A stretch of 64,000 nucleotides of DNA from Oopsacas minuta (GCA_024704765.1 JAKMXF010000110.1:310001-374000); one strand, 5' to 3'; shown: positions 47,478 through 60,444, counted from the first letter of the stretch. Notes: generated by a model from the sequence alone, not told the origin. Numbers and translations are program-made.

Positions 47478-47897
47478 ATCACTTTGTTAAATTAATCAAA
47501 ATGTATGCTTTTATTTGTAGTTTCCTCTATGAACGTGACGTTACACTACCGAGGGCGAACGGGGGTAAATAAAGTGTGACACAGAAGAACCGGAAGGAGC
47601 CAAAATCTGCGATTGTTTCACCAATTATACAACAGCGTTCTTCAAACTCTCAAGGACCGCACTTTGTATAAAATTTTGTATCATAATGACAACCAAAGTC
47701 GACTTGTTTGTCCAGGATTGGCTAAAATTGTCATATAAATAGAACTTGACCAAAAAATGACGTAATAAATTTATGTGGCCAGTTTTTGAATGCAATATAG
47801 TAGGATACGATTTATGATTCTCTACTGTACTTATCCGATATCAGGGATTGCCATCATGTATCTGTTGTAGTATATAGTTTGAATACTAACTATAGGA

Positions 47898-50800
47898 ATG
47901 ATGGCAAGTAGAGAGAGGAAGCAGAGTAATCGCTTGAGTCTCTCTCTCAGCCTACTCAGTCCTAAGAAGAAGTCTACCACACACAAGAAGTCCCTCTATA
48001 TCTCTAAACCATTAAACTCTTTTGGACCTTCTGGTGAGAGTCTAGGTATCCATTCAGATGATGTCATTCTACCATTACGTGTGTATTGTGAGATATTTGG
48101 CCCCTCTGTACATTACAAGTCAGTAGGAGTTAGTCATAGCACTACAGCACTGTTTGTTATACAGAATCTTATTGATAAGATGAATAGAGTTGATAGTAGG
48201 GAAGAGAGGGATTGTTCTTATACTGAATTCTGTCTGGTTGAAGTGAGTTGGAATTATTTCAATTTAATGTGTCTATTTGTTTTGCTTCTGTTTTATATCT
48301 ATGTCTTCTATTGGGTGTTATTTAACGTAATCACAAACGAGGCTTGTGGAAACGGGAAACATCTGTAAACTGAGTGAAAATAATACATTGAGCCAATTCT
48401 AGTCCCATATACAAATGAACCTCCATACACGGGGAATTTGGCAGGAGTGGGGTAACATTTTCAGCGTTCCTTACACCTCGTTTGTGGAAGTTACACTGTA
48501 TTTCATTTAGACAAGTGTCTTACCCGAATACTCCTACTTCCGTCTCCTTGATGATGCTACTACTCCTCTACATCTATACCAACAACACTCTAAACGGTAT
48601 GGAAATTCTGATACATGGAGACTCAAACTTATATTCAAATCACAACTCAAATCTACTGCTAATCTTATGCTACACATAAACAGAAGTTAGACTTAATTAT
48701 TTTTTCTTATTTCTACAATATTTATATTATTATGTTTAGTAGACCTCAGTATGATTGGTGTAGCTGTAGACTGTAACTGTTTAGAAGATACATTTCTATC
48801 TGTCTGCTTCCATTATCCTGCAACTACTACCTGTGATAAGATTATCAACAAGGTAAGTGATAATTATAATAATTTCCCTGAAACTTTATAGTTAATAACT
48901 ATGTGTATTATGTGTAGATTATTACAGAATTCGCTTACGACAGACAACCCGGTGACTTTTGCTTATATTCCCCTGATATATCCTCCACAACTAGTGGTGA
49001 GCTTCTACCTAGCTGAGAATGGTTGTATTACTCACTGTATTATCAACCTGCTTTTAGATCCTTTAGATAATGATATTTCTTTGGAAGTTATACAGAAACA
49101 GAGTAGGGCAGAGGTTATTGAGCTATCTTTAAGGTTATATACTACTATATTATGATAATAATTATGAAAAATATTGTATTCTGAATTAATATTCTGCTAT
49201 TAACAGAAACAGATATGATGACATTGTAGGTGAAAATGACCTGAATACTGAGGGAGCTGTTTATACCTCTGAATCATATAATAATCAACCTGAGCCTCAG
49301 TACAGGTATATATGCTACTTCTATTTATGGATTGATATATGTATATTGTTGTATTTGTAGTGAACAGTCCGATGAAACAGCTGATCCTTGGATTGAGCAT
49401 TATGACTCAGTAAAAGGGAAAATATATTATCTAAAGTTAGTTATGTTATTTCATAAGAAACCAAACCGTCTATGTGATATCTCTTATAATTGATTGAGGT
49501 TATTTCTCTTAACAATATCTCTCTTGTTCCTTTAGCTCCAAATCAGAGGAAATAATATGGGTACACCCTACTACACAGCAAGAGATGTATCTTGACTCAG
49601 GTAATTACCATTAATACTTCTTAGCGGGCATCAACCGTGTTCGTATTAACAAGGTACAACTGTATATTTGTTCATTATATCGAATTGTGTACATGCTACA
49701 TTTAAGTATAATATGTTTAGACATGCCTCCTGGTTGGGTAAGAGGAGTCCAGACGGACACAGGCCGAATCTACTATAAAAAGTGAGTTATATTATATATT
49801 TTCAAGTGTTTGTATATAATTATAATGTATGTATTGTGTTAGCACATTTGATAAGAAGATTGAGTGGTCACATCCATTAAGGCATCTACAGAGAATATAC
49901 AAGCACTCTCTTCAACCAATTGGTACTTCTCTCCCTAGACCAACTGCTCCACCTCTTCTACACAAGCCCCCTACCCGGTGTCCTCCTCCTGTTCCTAACT
50001 CAGCTCGTCCTACTTTAGCTCTCCCTCCTCTCTCTGGATTGGAGCACTTAATAAGAGAGGATCAGACTCAATCACTTAATTCTAGTCAACAGAACTTCTC
50101 TGATATGGAGAGAGCTAGTAGTGATGCTTTGTTAACAGAGTTCTTAGCTGTTCCTAGTAAACACAAGAATCATACTAAAAAGGTATTTACATTCCTTAAT
50201 TTGTTTTAAACTGACGTCTCGAATTCTTATCAAATATATCTTATAATACAGACAACTCCCGTAATATCTAAGCTCAAAGGACCGCAATAATTACTTTGTT
50301 ATAAGCGGAGTTCTATAATCTAAATAGCCGATGAAGTTTATGTTACTTTGACGGTTTGGACCATATTTGTACAATTTCAGAATTCGATATAACGGGGGTA
50401 GACTGTATCATATTTCTTTATAGAACAAGAGACTGAATAATTTAAGAAAGCTCCTGGTTAACGAAAAATACTCAGACGATTCTGATAACATATCCCTCGG
50501 ATCAGGACACAAAATAAAGTCATTCTTTACAACAAACAACAGTCGTAAGAAGAATACAGGCTCTACTCCTCCCCCTGATGTTGTAGTTAAGGTAACACCT
50601 AATCCTAGTCCTGCTGGAAGGAAGAAGTCTATCGTGTCTGCTACAGGCAGTGAGAAATCTTTTCTACTAAATGAACTCTCTTCTCTACCTCGTAACTTCT
50701 CAGCTAGTAAATCTAGACAAGGTAAGAACCTAATAGTTTGTTACATGTGTGAAATAGGTTGGAAACAGTTTCCATCAATGATTAGTTCTCCCTTTTTATC

Positions 50801-53800
50801 TAGAAAGAGATCAATTCTCTTCTAACCCAGAGAATACAGATACTATAATAGCTACACAAGATAACGTTACAGAGAAATACTTTGCTAGATCTATATCTGA
50901 TGTAGATCATTCTCAATCAGCTGGTTTAGCACTAGATGAAGCATTCTCATTATTAGATAATGATAAGAGTATAGGAGGTTATAATGGTAGAGGAAAAGTT
51001 GTAGAAGAAATATATGAGAATAAGGTAATTACTATTAGATGGATCATAATTTTGAATTTGTGTTTATCTAACACTGGGGCTTAACAAGGTGCTTTTCTCG
51101 CTGCGAGCACCTAAAAGTACCAAGTTCAACAGCCATGAAGGTCATATAGTACCGATCGTGAGGCTTAAATTAGTATAGAATCAATAGTCCGCCATCAGGT
51201 TCCCCAGGAGACCCCCTGGAAGAAAATGTGCTGGCCCAGGAATTCCTTGAAAAATCCTTAATCTAACAGTCATTAAAAGGTATTCGCTTAGCTGATTTAG
51301 ATTAATTGTTAATGAATATGCCATGAGTATGATTTTCTTATGCTACAAGCATTATGCCGCTATCCATTGCACCATTGAGGTATGAATGCATATAGAATGT
51401 ATTTTAACTGGGATAATTCCATTCAATTGGATTAGGCCGCATTTTATTCTTAGACATTTTTGTGTTTACTAATAAACACATGAGTTATGCATATAATAGC
51501 TCTAAATTAAAATAGAATATTTCCTCTTTTATTGAGGTCTTCCAATTCAACAATTTGGAATAGTTACAGGTTACAAACACAGGTTTGTGTGGTATAATTC
51601 TATTTTTTTCTAAAGTTTCCTTGTATGAACTACTACAATATGCCAATCAATACGTTATTAATATATTAAGATGGCATTCAAATTCTTCATTTTCATTTAG
51701 AACGCACTGTTGGATCAGAGTGAGAGAGATTCTATTAACGACTGTTTTGAGATTATAGATTCTAGTTTTGACGAGGGAAGTGGACAAGAAATGAATATTA
51801 CTACACAAGACTATAATATTATAGTTGGTGAGAATCAAGAGGTTTTTAATCCTGTTCGGGAAGATGATTCATCATTAAGAGTTTCTGAAACAAATGTAGC
51901 AACTAAGGTATTCATTAATTTATATGTGACTACTTTTTGTGAGATTAAGGTTGAGATAAGTCAAAAGGTTGTATTGGAAACTTTTAGTGAAAATGTATCT
52001 TCACACAGGCTAGAATTTCAAAGACATGAAGCGGAACAAATTCGCGTTTCGTCGCATGTAATTTATGATTGCTAATATATTTTATCTAAGTATTCATATT
52101 CTATTTCTTATCCTACCTTTGCGAACTCAATATCTAAATATGTAAACAAACAAACAAACATTCCATTTTTACTAATCTCCAATATTAGCATTCCCTATAA
52201 TGCCATGAAACCAGTTTCAGAATAGAAATGAATCTGAATTGAATTACATTTGTGTTGTATCCTATTCTTCCTTTCCATTCACACATGTTGATATATACAT
52301 ACACAGACATTTCTCTGCAAGACTAGTGTGAAACTTCGCTATGGGTACGGCATTCATAGGCATAGGATATAAGTATTACTTAACTATCCTGAGTACACAA
52401 ATATCATATTAGCCTTGTAGATAACTGCCTTCATTCCCAGTGTGTATAGCTATTGTGTATGTAATTATTTATATTTAGGTGTCATTATTTGAACAGAAAC
52501 TGAATGGAAATAAGTTAGAAGAAATGAACGCATTAGTTGGAGATAATACTAACCTTTCAAAACGCTCAGATACAAGAGATAGACCTGAGTCAATTTGTTC
52601 ATCTTCTGGGAGTTGCAAATCTGAGGATACTGAAGGTAGAAATAAGAATGCACTACGTACCAGGAAAGGAAGGATGTCTAGAAATACTAGTGCTCTAAAT
52701 CACCAAGAATTAGAGGAGTTGAATAAAGGCATTGAACCTCAAAAATCTTGCTTGAAACACAGTAATAGTCAAGTTGAGGATAATGTCACTAAGAAGGGGG
52801 TCACGTTCTTATCATCAGCTGTCCAGATGATTGAAATTGAGAGGAGAAGAGCCTCCGAATCTAATTTAGTAACGGATCTAGACACACAGACTATTATACA
52901 CAAGAGGAGCGTTGGTGATTGGAGGAATATGCTAAAAACATTCTATGATGAAGTAGATAAACAGGGTGAGAAGGGAGACTCTAGTAGTCTCGTGTGGTCA
53001 CCTGATGAAGGAATTGGACTGGTTGAGGAAGAGAGATTCATAAATGAGGCAAATAAGCTAACAGTAGATGAGCAGGAATTATTTAGTAAGTATACTAATT
53101 AGGTGAAAAATCTATAGAATAATTTCGAAGGATTTAATTTGCTTAATCAATGAATTTCCAAGTTTTACAACCATAAATAATAATTTCAAGCTATTATTTG
53201 TGAAAAAGACAGAAATTTTCAAATTTTGTATGATTTCTAACGTACGTAGCCTTGCATAGGTTTTTAGATGAAGAAATTTGTTTGGTATATTTTTATTATT
53301 TAATATCCATATATTTGAAATCTAATAATATCACAGATATTGAGTCAGATAAGACAGAAGAAGAAGTAATTAATTCTCTCAAAGAAAGTCTTATACCTAC
53401 AACACAATACTCTAGTTCTCCTCAAAGATTTATAGACTCAGTATCTCATGCCCCTGTGTTACCCCCTCGTCCTACTCCTGATGACCTCGCGACCTTTGTC
53501 ACATCTTCTCCTTCTATTCCCGACTCTACATCTGACAACAGCCTCCCTGTTACCCCAAAGCAAACACAGAGTGACGTCACACTTAATACTAGCCCTGTAT
53601 TAGATGATGATAAAGTTGATTTATTCAGTTTTTCGAAAGAAACAGCTACGACAGGTGATAATTCTAGAGTAACTGATTCTGGAATGTTCTCACTAGAAGT
53701 ATCAACTAATATAGAGGATTTATCTCCGAGACAACAAGATAATTCTCAGTCCCTTACTCAGCTAGTTTTTGACACATTATCTAGCACTTTAGCCGATACA

Positions 53801-54307
53801 GCTGTTCAGAGAGAACCATTTACTGATATCAAAACACAGCAAGATTTACCTATAATAAACGCAGGTGATGAACCTGTAATAGTCAGTAGTCTAGTTGAGC
53901 CTATTACTCCAAATGCTATGATACCCATGGATGTGTTTATGCCAAAAGAAAGACCCTCTCTTCAACGTGAACAACTCATACCCAGACCTCTACTGCAGCA
54001 ACAATATAATATTGATACATCTCTTCAAGATGACGTCACGTCTCCGATAGAGCACCCTCCCTCTCCTGTATCAACATCTCCTATTGGTCCCTCCAGACAA
54101 TTACAGGCCTTGCCAAATATCCGCTCAATCTCCCCAGTACTTGTAGACCAACTCAACAAGCCTCTAAGCGGGACCCCATTCATACACGGGTATCAATATC
54201 AACGTAAACCTGCAGACAAAACCGCTACCCTTCACTCTGGCTACTTAGCTCTTGTGAACCAACAAGGTGAACAAGAATCTAAACTGAAAATGAAACTAAT
54301 TAATTAA
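47898..54307 (+). CDS. RA-RA-WW-WW scaffold protein
   Basis: Fifteen phase-consistent exons give about 1243 residues: 47898-48242, 48511-48685, 48740-48852, 48918-48996, 49058-49133, 49207-49305, 49361-49435, 49536-49600, 49721-49781, 49843-50182, 50424-50721, 50804-51024, 51701-51907, 52479-53085, 53337-54307. After a basic Ser-rich head, a Ras-association (RA) domain is clear (LRVYCEIFGPSVHYKSVGVS, then LVE, then FRLLDDATTPLHLYQ). A second, weaker RA-like or ubiquitin-like segment follows (VCFHYPATTTCDKIINKIIT, GDFCLYSPD). Two WW domains come next: DPWIEHYDSVKGKIYYLNS with IIWVHP, and MPPGWVRGVQTDTGRIYYKN with IEWSHP. The remaining two thirds is disordered, Ser/Pro-rich and acidic, with proline motifs (APVLPPRPTP) and KKGVTF, a possible PP1-docking site. 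No enzyme domain is seen. Expected role: cytoplasmic scaffold linking a Ras/Rap-type GTPase to PPxY partners. I know no named animal family with this order. Confidence 0.82.
48325..48500. mobile_element. MITE, family B, longer variant, in the first RA/WW intron
   Basis: The left part ATCACAAACGAGGCTTGTGG and right end CTCGTTTGTGGAAGTTACAC, then TGTA, are inverted. Internal CATATACAAATGAACCTCCA is shared with 32185-32320, and TTTTCAGCGTTCCT resembles 39326-39408. It occupies most of the intron and ends 10 bp before the next exon. Confidence 0.7.
50247..50407. mobile_element. MITE, family A, in an RA/WW intron
   Basis: Starts TACAGACAACTCCCGTAATA and ends GATATAACGGGGGTAGACTG, then TA. The core TTACTTTGACGGTTTGGACC and ATATTTGTACAATTTCAGAA are typical. 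It ends 16 bp before the next exon. Confidence 0.78.
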
Positions 54308-54570
54308 TTTCTATATTTCTCACATACTATTCATGTTCATGATAACATTACTTATAACTGTTTTTTCAGTTTGTTGTTCCTTAATTATAACATAACCCTT
54401 GTAAATTCCCCTTCTTGCAACGTTTCTACCGAGTATTTATAGATTAAATTATACTGAATTGTTCTCCTATATTGATCATACGGCTACATACGAGTATGGG
54501 TCTATAGACCTGTGCTGTGTGCCATGAGTATTTCATTCATTCTACTGATATCTTTATTAGCTGAGTAAGA

Positions 54571-57500
54571 ATGGCTACTACTACTACCTCAGCTGCTACT
54601 CAGGTACGAATAGGCTCCCGAGTGATAGTAAAAGACCGTAATGTCCGAGGAACTATCCGTTTCTCCGGCAACACCAATTTCTCAACCGGTAAATGGATAG
54701 GTGTAGAGCTAGATGAAGCTGTTGGTAAGAATAATGGCTCAGTGGCTGGTCGTATATATTTTCTATGTGATGACGATCACGGTATATTTGTAAGACAAAA
54801 TCAAATAGATGTGCTATCGGGCACAGATTCATGGAGTCCTTCTACTCCTACACTAGTACCAGAATCTCCTCCTAAAGAGGTAGATACACCCAGCAAGGTA
54901 CCTCCCGTTATTTCCTCTCTTACACCCAGGGAAAGGGCTAAGAGCTTGCTAGTTGCTCCTAAGGTATCATTAGGCAGTAAACCTTCTGTTAGTCCTGTGT
55001 CTAGTCCTAGACCTAAGAGGAGAGTTATTCCACCTAAAGTATCAGGTGTAGGACAGAGACAGTTAGATGCTGGTAAGAATACAAATTAGTGTATTTAATA
55101 AGATTCTTGTTTATTTATATACAGTCAACTCCTGTTTATATCTAACACGGATATATTGAAATACCCGCTTATGTCATAGTCATAAATTGTACAAATATGG
55201 TCCCAAAACGTCAAAATAATTTCACCCGGTTATATCGAAGTAATTATCGCAGTCCCTTGAGCTTATTTGATGTATTGATTTATACTGAAATTGAATCCGA
55301 AGAAATTTCCTGTAATACACGTATTTTAATTAAGTTATTACTCGCTGTGATCGCTACTTTTGAGAGGTTTAGAAGCTGTGTTATGGTCATGTCAACAGCC
55401 GTCTGTAAACTATTTATTCGGTAGCATTTCAGGAATATACTATGTACAATTATAACGTTATTATGCTAGGCAGCAAGCTAAAATCTGGGTTAGAAGAATC
55501 AACAGCTTATGAGAGTAGTATATCTCCTGTTATACAAATGGATGAAGATGTACCTGAACCATGGAGATCTGTTATTAGAGATCTTAATAGTAAGGTACAG
55601 ACTCTTAAATCTAAGAGACAGGATGATAGAATGAAGGTAAAGGAAGGAGAGAGGAATAAACTACAGGTATATGTTATGGAAAATTGAATATCTTAGATAG
55701 ATAAATGATAATAAGGTATGACTAGCGTTTTGTATATTTCACACTTTATATTGCATTCCTGTGTTGTCAGAGAAGAATCCTTCCTCCGTTTTCTCCAATG
55801 CAAATCTCTGCTCGTAACCAAGTACTGCCATTCATAGATTAGCATTGTTGGATTTGATACGTATTATACACAATCAAGTCCTTATAATAGTTATTTGATA
55901 CCTATTAAACACAATCAAATCCTTATAATGGTTATTTGATACGTATTATACACAATCAAGTTCTTATAATGGTTATTTCGTATTTACGAGGTTCCACTGT
56001 AATCTTGTATTAATATTAACAGGTACAACAGCTGATGGAGCAGAAGACACACTTATTAGAGCTTCAAGGTAGAATACAAGTAGAACTTAAGAACTCCCAG
56101 AAAGATACACGTACATTCCAGGAGCAGAGAGCTGCTCTACAGAAGAGATTACAGGAAGTTGGAGAGATGGTAGAACTAGCTACTGTAGATAAAGAGCTTG
56201 CTGAGGAGAGAGCTGAGTCACTGCAAGTTGAGCTCAGTGCTACCAGAGATAAAGTAGAAGAGTTGAGTCTTGATTTAGAGATACTTCAGGTTAGATACAT
56301 ATCTTATTTGTGTAACTCTTAAACCGAATCTCTCTTCCCTTTTATAGGAGGAGATAAGACAATCAGGTCCTGGTGTCCCAGTAGCGAGTGTAGCCATGAA
56401 ACAGATGGACCAACAGAACAACAGACTCAAAGAAGCACTGGTTAAGGTACGAGACCTATTAACTACGGAACAACATGGACACAAAGAGGCTCTGAAGGAA
56501 CTAGAAAAGGAGAGAGTTAATGCTGAGAATTTAATGAAAGAGAAAGACAATTATAAACATCAGTTAGAGGAGTGTGAAGAGACAATTGATTTGTTAAAAG
56601 AGCAGGTGGATTTGAATACTAGCTCAGAGAGGATGATAGAGATCTTATCTGATAGGAATCTGGAGTTCGAAGAGAGGATATTTACAATACAAGAGTCATT
56701 AGATGATATGGAAGCACTGAAAGAGGTGTGTCAGTGCCTTCATATCACTCATATAAACATCAAAGTCTTAAGTGTACAAATGTGTCTAAAACCAAAGTAT
56801 AACCATAATGGGAGTAACATAAATTTCATCGGTCTTATCGAACTCCGATTTTATCGAAGTAATTATTGCGGTCCTTTGAACTTCGATATAACAGGAGTTG
56901 ACTATCTCTTCGTGTTACGTATAGATTCATGACGAGTTAGAAGAGAATCAGTTAGCAATGGAGAGAGAGCTAAGAGAAGATCTAGATATAGAAATTAACA
57001 AAAAACATCAGACAGAAACAAGATTAGAACAAGCACAACTAACCATTGCCGATTATCAAGACACAGTAGAGAAGTTCAGGAATCTCGTTACGTCACTACA
57101 GAAGGATCTGGATGCTAGTCGTAAGGAGCAGGAGAGTGAGAGAAGTACTCGTGAACATTTGGTGTCTCAGTCTCAAGCTATGTTATCTCTCAATCTGTCT
57201 CTAAAGGCTTCTGTAACTAAAGGGCACTCTAAAGCTGTTGATCTGGAGTTACAAAAGCTAGATGCATTACAAGCTAGGAAACAAGTAATTTAGCCTATAC
57301 TTATAATATTACTATTTCTTATACTTACATTTTGATGTACTCTGAATCGTCCACAAAAGAGCATGGGAACTCGTTTGTGCAGGTTACACTGGTTCTTAGT
57401 TTTGTGATAGAATTGAGAATATATTATTATTTATTCCTTCCATTAGGTAGAACTACTACTCCAGTTCTTACCTAGTTCATTCTATATTGAAGGTGGAGAG

Positions 57501-60444
57501 CATGATTGTGTATCTCTATCTGTATTGTTATTGAGATTACAGTTTAAAGTACAGCTGCTGTTGGATCAATTGAGACAGCAAAATCAACTGGAAAAACATC
57601 TTGATAAGAGACTAGCTATTCTCCCTCAACAAGCTGAACAGGTAATAGAATAATACGCTATATTTCCTCCAATAAAATTATATCAAATTTATGATCAGTT
57701 ATTTTGAAATGTGTATGTATGTTCTTATTGATTATAACATATGGTTTGATCTTTAAGGTTGTGTACATATCCAAGCTGAGTCTACAAATCCACAAATTTG
57801 GTTTTCTGGTGAATAAACTAGTTAGACTCTTACAGAGCTGTGGAGCTGATAAGCTAACAGAGCTAGGAGCTAAAGTCCAGGATATATCAGTACATGAGAG
57901 GTGTATTGATGGGTTATTAGATTTGTATAAACAGGATCAGTTGGATAGTGCAGTCCAGCTTGATACTCTCAGTTAGTTAAACAGATAATCCTTATGTCAT
58001 TCATGTGCCGAAAGCATAGTAGAATTGCATACAATAAATTTCTGTTATAGCTAACACGGGTATATCGAACTCCCGCTCATATCGAGATGTTAAATTGTAC
58101 AAATATGGTCCCAAACCGTCAAAGTAACATATATTCCATCGGTTATATCAAAGGAATTATCGCGGTCTCTTAAGCTTCGATATAACCGGTCTAGTTATAT
58201 TATTTTGACGGTTTGTCGCCATATTTGTGCAATTTCAGACTTCGATTATAAATGGTTATTCCGAATTTTCGATATATCCGTGTTCGTATTAATTATATAA
58301 TCTATTCATTTAGATCGTGCCATCTCGCATTTACAAGTATTAACTACTGATATTAAGGAACTCCCAGTTGATTGTCACTGTGAGTTATCAGATATTTTAT
58401 CTCACATAAAACAGATAGAAGAGGCCAACATTATATTTCTATGTTGTCTAAAATCCTATGTACAACCTGACGGAGATTTCATATCTATGATGAAAGGCAT
58501 GGAGACTCTCTCTGTAGATTTTATGATATATTGTGGGAAACTTAGTAGAAAGATTCCTTTTGAGTCGAAGACAGTAGTAAAGTTCTTTGTATCTGAGGAA
58601 CTGATAACTAAATTGATGCAGTATATAGATGTGTTTTTGAAGTCGTATCAGGCTTTAGAGGTTTGTCATGTCTTTAGATTTACATTGATTAGTAATTGGG
58701 TTAATTTGTGACAATTTATCTATGTAGTCTGGCCTGAGTGATATACAGGAAGAAGCTCTATCAGTTGGAGAGACAGAGAGACTACGTGACTCACTAGCTC
58801 ATACTATATTCAATAAAGCTATGGAATAAAGTGTTAGGACCTAAAGACTCTGATAAATATATCTCTACCACTTATCAGGATGGAATTAATCTGTTTAAAG
58901 AAATGATAGAAGCACTTCAAGCAGGTGCGTATGATAAACTACCCCCTGGAGATAGACCACATAACCCGTTGATACAGCAAGCTACTGAAGTGAAAAGTTA
59001 TTTGTCAGATGCTGAGGGGCTAGGGGAGAGACTGGAAGAGAAAGAGAGGGAAATATTAGAAGTTAAGAAGAGCAATGCTATCAAGACACAGGAAATAAGA
59101 GATACGAATGTCAAGGTAATGTAAATTCAATGTTGCCAAATGATGTGCCCACAAAGTTCATGCCCTGTCCCTCTTGCCATAAGTCAAAGTTTCATCCAAT
59201 AAGTTCATAGTTGACAAAGTTCCTGCCAAATCCCACATATATTAAGATTGAATGTAATCCTTTGAACCTTGCATAATAGTTTATCTGTGCAATAAGATAG
59301 ATCAGAGTTGTGCAAGGTAAAACTATGCACACACCACATCCTCATGTTAAGAAATGAGTTACAGGTAATAATCATCACATCAATCATCAATATTATTAAG
59401 ATTTCATTATCCTTTTATACGATCATGTTTTTGCCTTTCAATATATATGGGTTACTAATAATTAGATGATGAAGGCCAGTTTATTCGTTTCTTAAATTTC
59501 TTCATGGTGTTTTAGTCTGTGCTCATTTTCTTGCCACAAATCGGCCGAAAATTTATCACAAATAACGAAATTATTTTGACTTTCGTTTTGATTCCTAGAT
59601 TGGAATGGTGGAAAGCAAGCTAGATAATTTGAAGAAGGAGTATACAGAAACTTTAAGTACAAAATCAGAAAAGATTTTAGTGATAGAACACGAATTGTTA
59701 GAATCAAAAGAGAACTTTGAACAAACTATAAAAGCTATGGAATCCGATTTGAACAATTATGAAATAGAAAATAAACAACTGAAACGCAGTTTAGAAGCAA
59801 ATAAGAGATCCAAGATATCAGATTCATACGGCACTCCCTTACATGATGTAGTTAGGAGGACTAGCTCACAGGTAGTAGATGATGAGTCTAATATGCTTGC
59901 GTTACATCAGAATAAAGTGTTAAAAACTGCACTTAATCATGTAACAGCTGAGAGTGCAGTGTTGAAACGTAGACTAATGAATGAACAATTGAGAGACCTA
60001 AAACCATTAGTCACTTGTTCAGCTGTTCCACAAGATGAAGAGAATCGGAGTGATTCTGAAAAGAGTCTTTATAAACAGTTCTCCAGGGTGAAACGCGAAA
60101 TTTGTCACCTCGAGGCTAGTCCGCAAGTTGTAGACTTAACCTCGGGGCTTAAAGGAATACAAGAATACTGCAAAAGTCAACTTGATAAGTCAATTAAGAA
60201 ATCACAGTTAAATAGACAATGCAATGATTTGAAACAGAAAATTTCTCTATTAGCAGCTAGTCAACATAGAGGAGCATTGATCGAGACTGGTACTTCTAGT
60301 TTTGTTGATGCTAGCTACGCCAAATCTATGGAATGTAGGAAAATAGGAGCTATCCATGTATCAAGTAGTGAGGGAATATCGCGAAATATAACAACTAAAG
60401 TAGATGCTGATATACTCCGGAAATTGTTATTCCTTACCTTTTGA
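54571..60444 (+). CDS. DCTN1: Dynactin subunit 1 (p150-glued) with apparent +1 frameshift
   Basis: Ten exons: 54571-55072, 55470-55666, 56023-56289, 56348-56725, 56925-57284, 57447-57641, 57758-57971, 58314-58660, 58728-59115, 59599-60444. About 1230 residues if one surplus base is ignored; animal p150 has about 1280. The N-terminus has a CAP-Gly domain (GTIRFSGNTNFSTGKWIGVE, GKNNGS, GIFVRQNQIDVL), which binds microtubule plus ends and EB1. A Ser/Pro-rich basic linker follows (SPRPKRRVIPPK), then long coiled coil. The dynactin domain follows (VELLLQFLPSSFYIEGGEHD), then more helix and coil to the end. It is the shoulder/arm subunit that links dynein to dynactin. Exon 58728-59115 is 388 nt between two phase-0 junctions. 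Its first half stops at TAA 58827-58829 (AMEK would need one fewer base), while the frame from 58831 (VLGPKDSDKYIST) runs on. This could be an assembly error, a polymorphism or a real lesion. Confidence 0.92.
55120..55266. mobile_element. MITE, family A, right end decayed, in DCTN1 intron 1
   Basis: Starts TACAGTCAACTCCTGTTTAT and contains TATGGTCCCAAAACGTCAAA and TATCGAAGTAATTATCGCAG. The right terminus is not preserved. Confidence 0.65.
55854..55976. repeat. 41-bp tandem repeat, three copies, in DCTN1 intron 2
   Basis: Three head-to-tail 41-bp units (TTGATACGTATTATACACAA, then TCAAGTCCTTATAATAGTTA and T) differ at only a few positions. The array is followed by CGTATTTACGAGGTTCCACT, then GTA, which looks like a MITE terminus. 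Confidence 0.9.
56770..56902. mobile_element. MITE, family A, in DCTN1 intron 4
   Basis: Contains AACTCCGATTTTATCGAAGT and GCGGTCCTTTGAACTTCGAT, then ATAACAGGAGTTGACTA. The left end is diverged. It ends about 20 bp before the next exon. Confidence 0.6.
57358..57392. mobile_element. Family B fragment in DCTN1 intron 5
   Basis: A short remnant with CACAAAAGAGCATGGG and CTCGTTTGTGCAGGTTACAC. Only the two terminal parts remain, close together. Confidence 0.45.
58034..58290. mobile_element. Two overlapping family A elements in DCTN1 intron 7
   Basis: Family A sequence in one orientation (CAAATATGGTCCCAAACCGT, then CAAAGTAACATATATTCCAT) to about 58190 is followed by the opposite orientation (TTATTTTGACGGTTTGTCGC, CCATATTTGTGCAATTTCAG). 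This suggests a nested or head-to-head pair, together about 257 bp. Confidence 0.65.

Noticed and set aside
48901-49155. Single-frame reading through the fourth RA/WW exon
   Set aside because: It switches out of the RA frame; removing the 61-bp GT-AG intron 48997-49057 restores phase and a sensible protein.
55854-55976. CRISPR-like array
   Set aside because: The units are adjacent with no spacers, lie in an animal intron and number only three.
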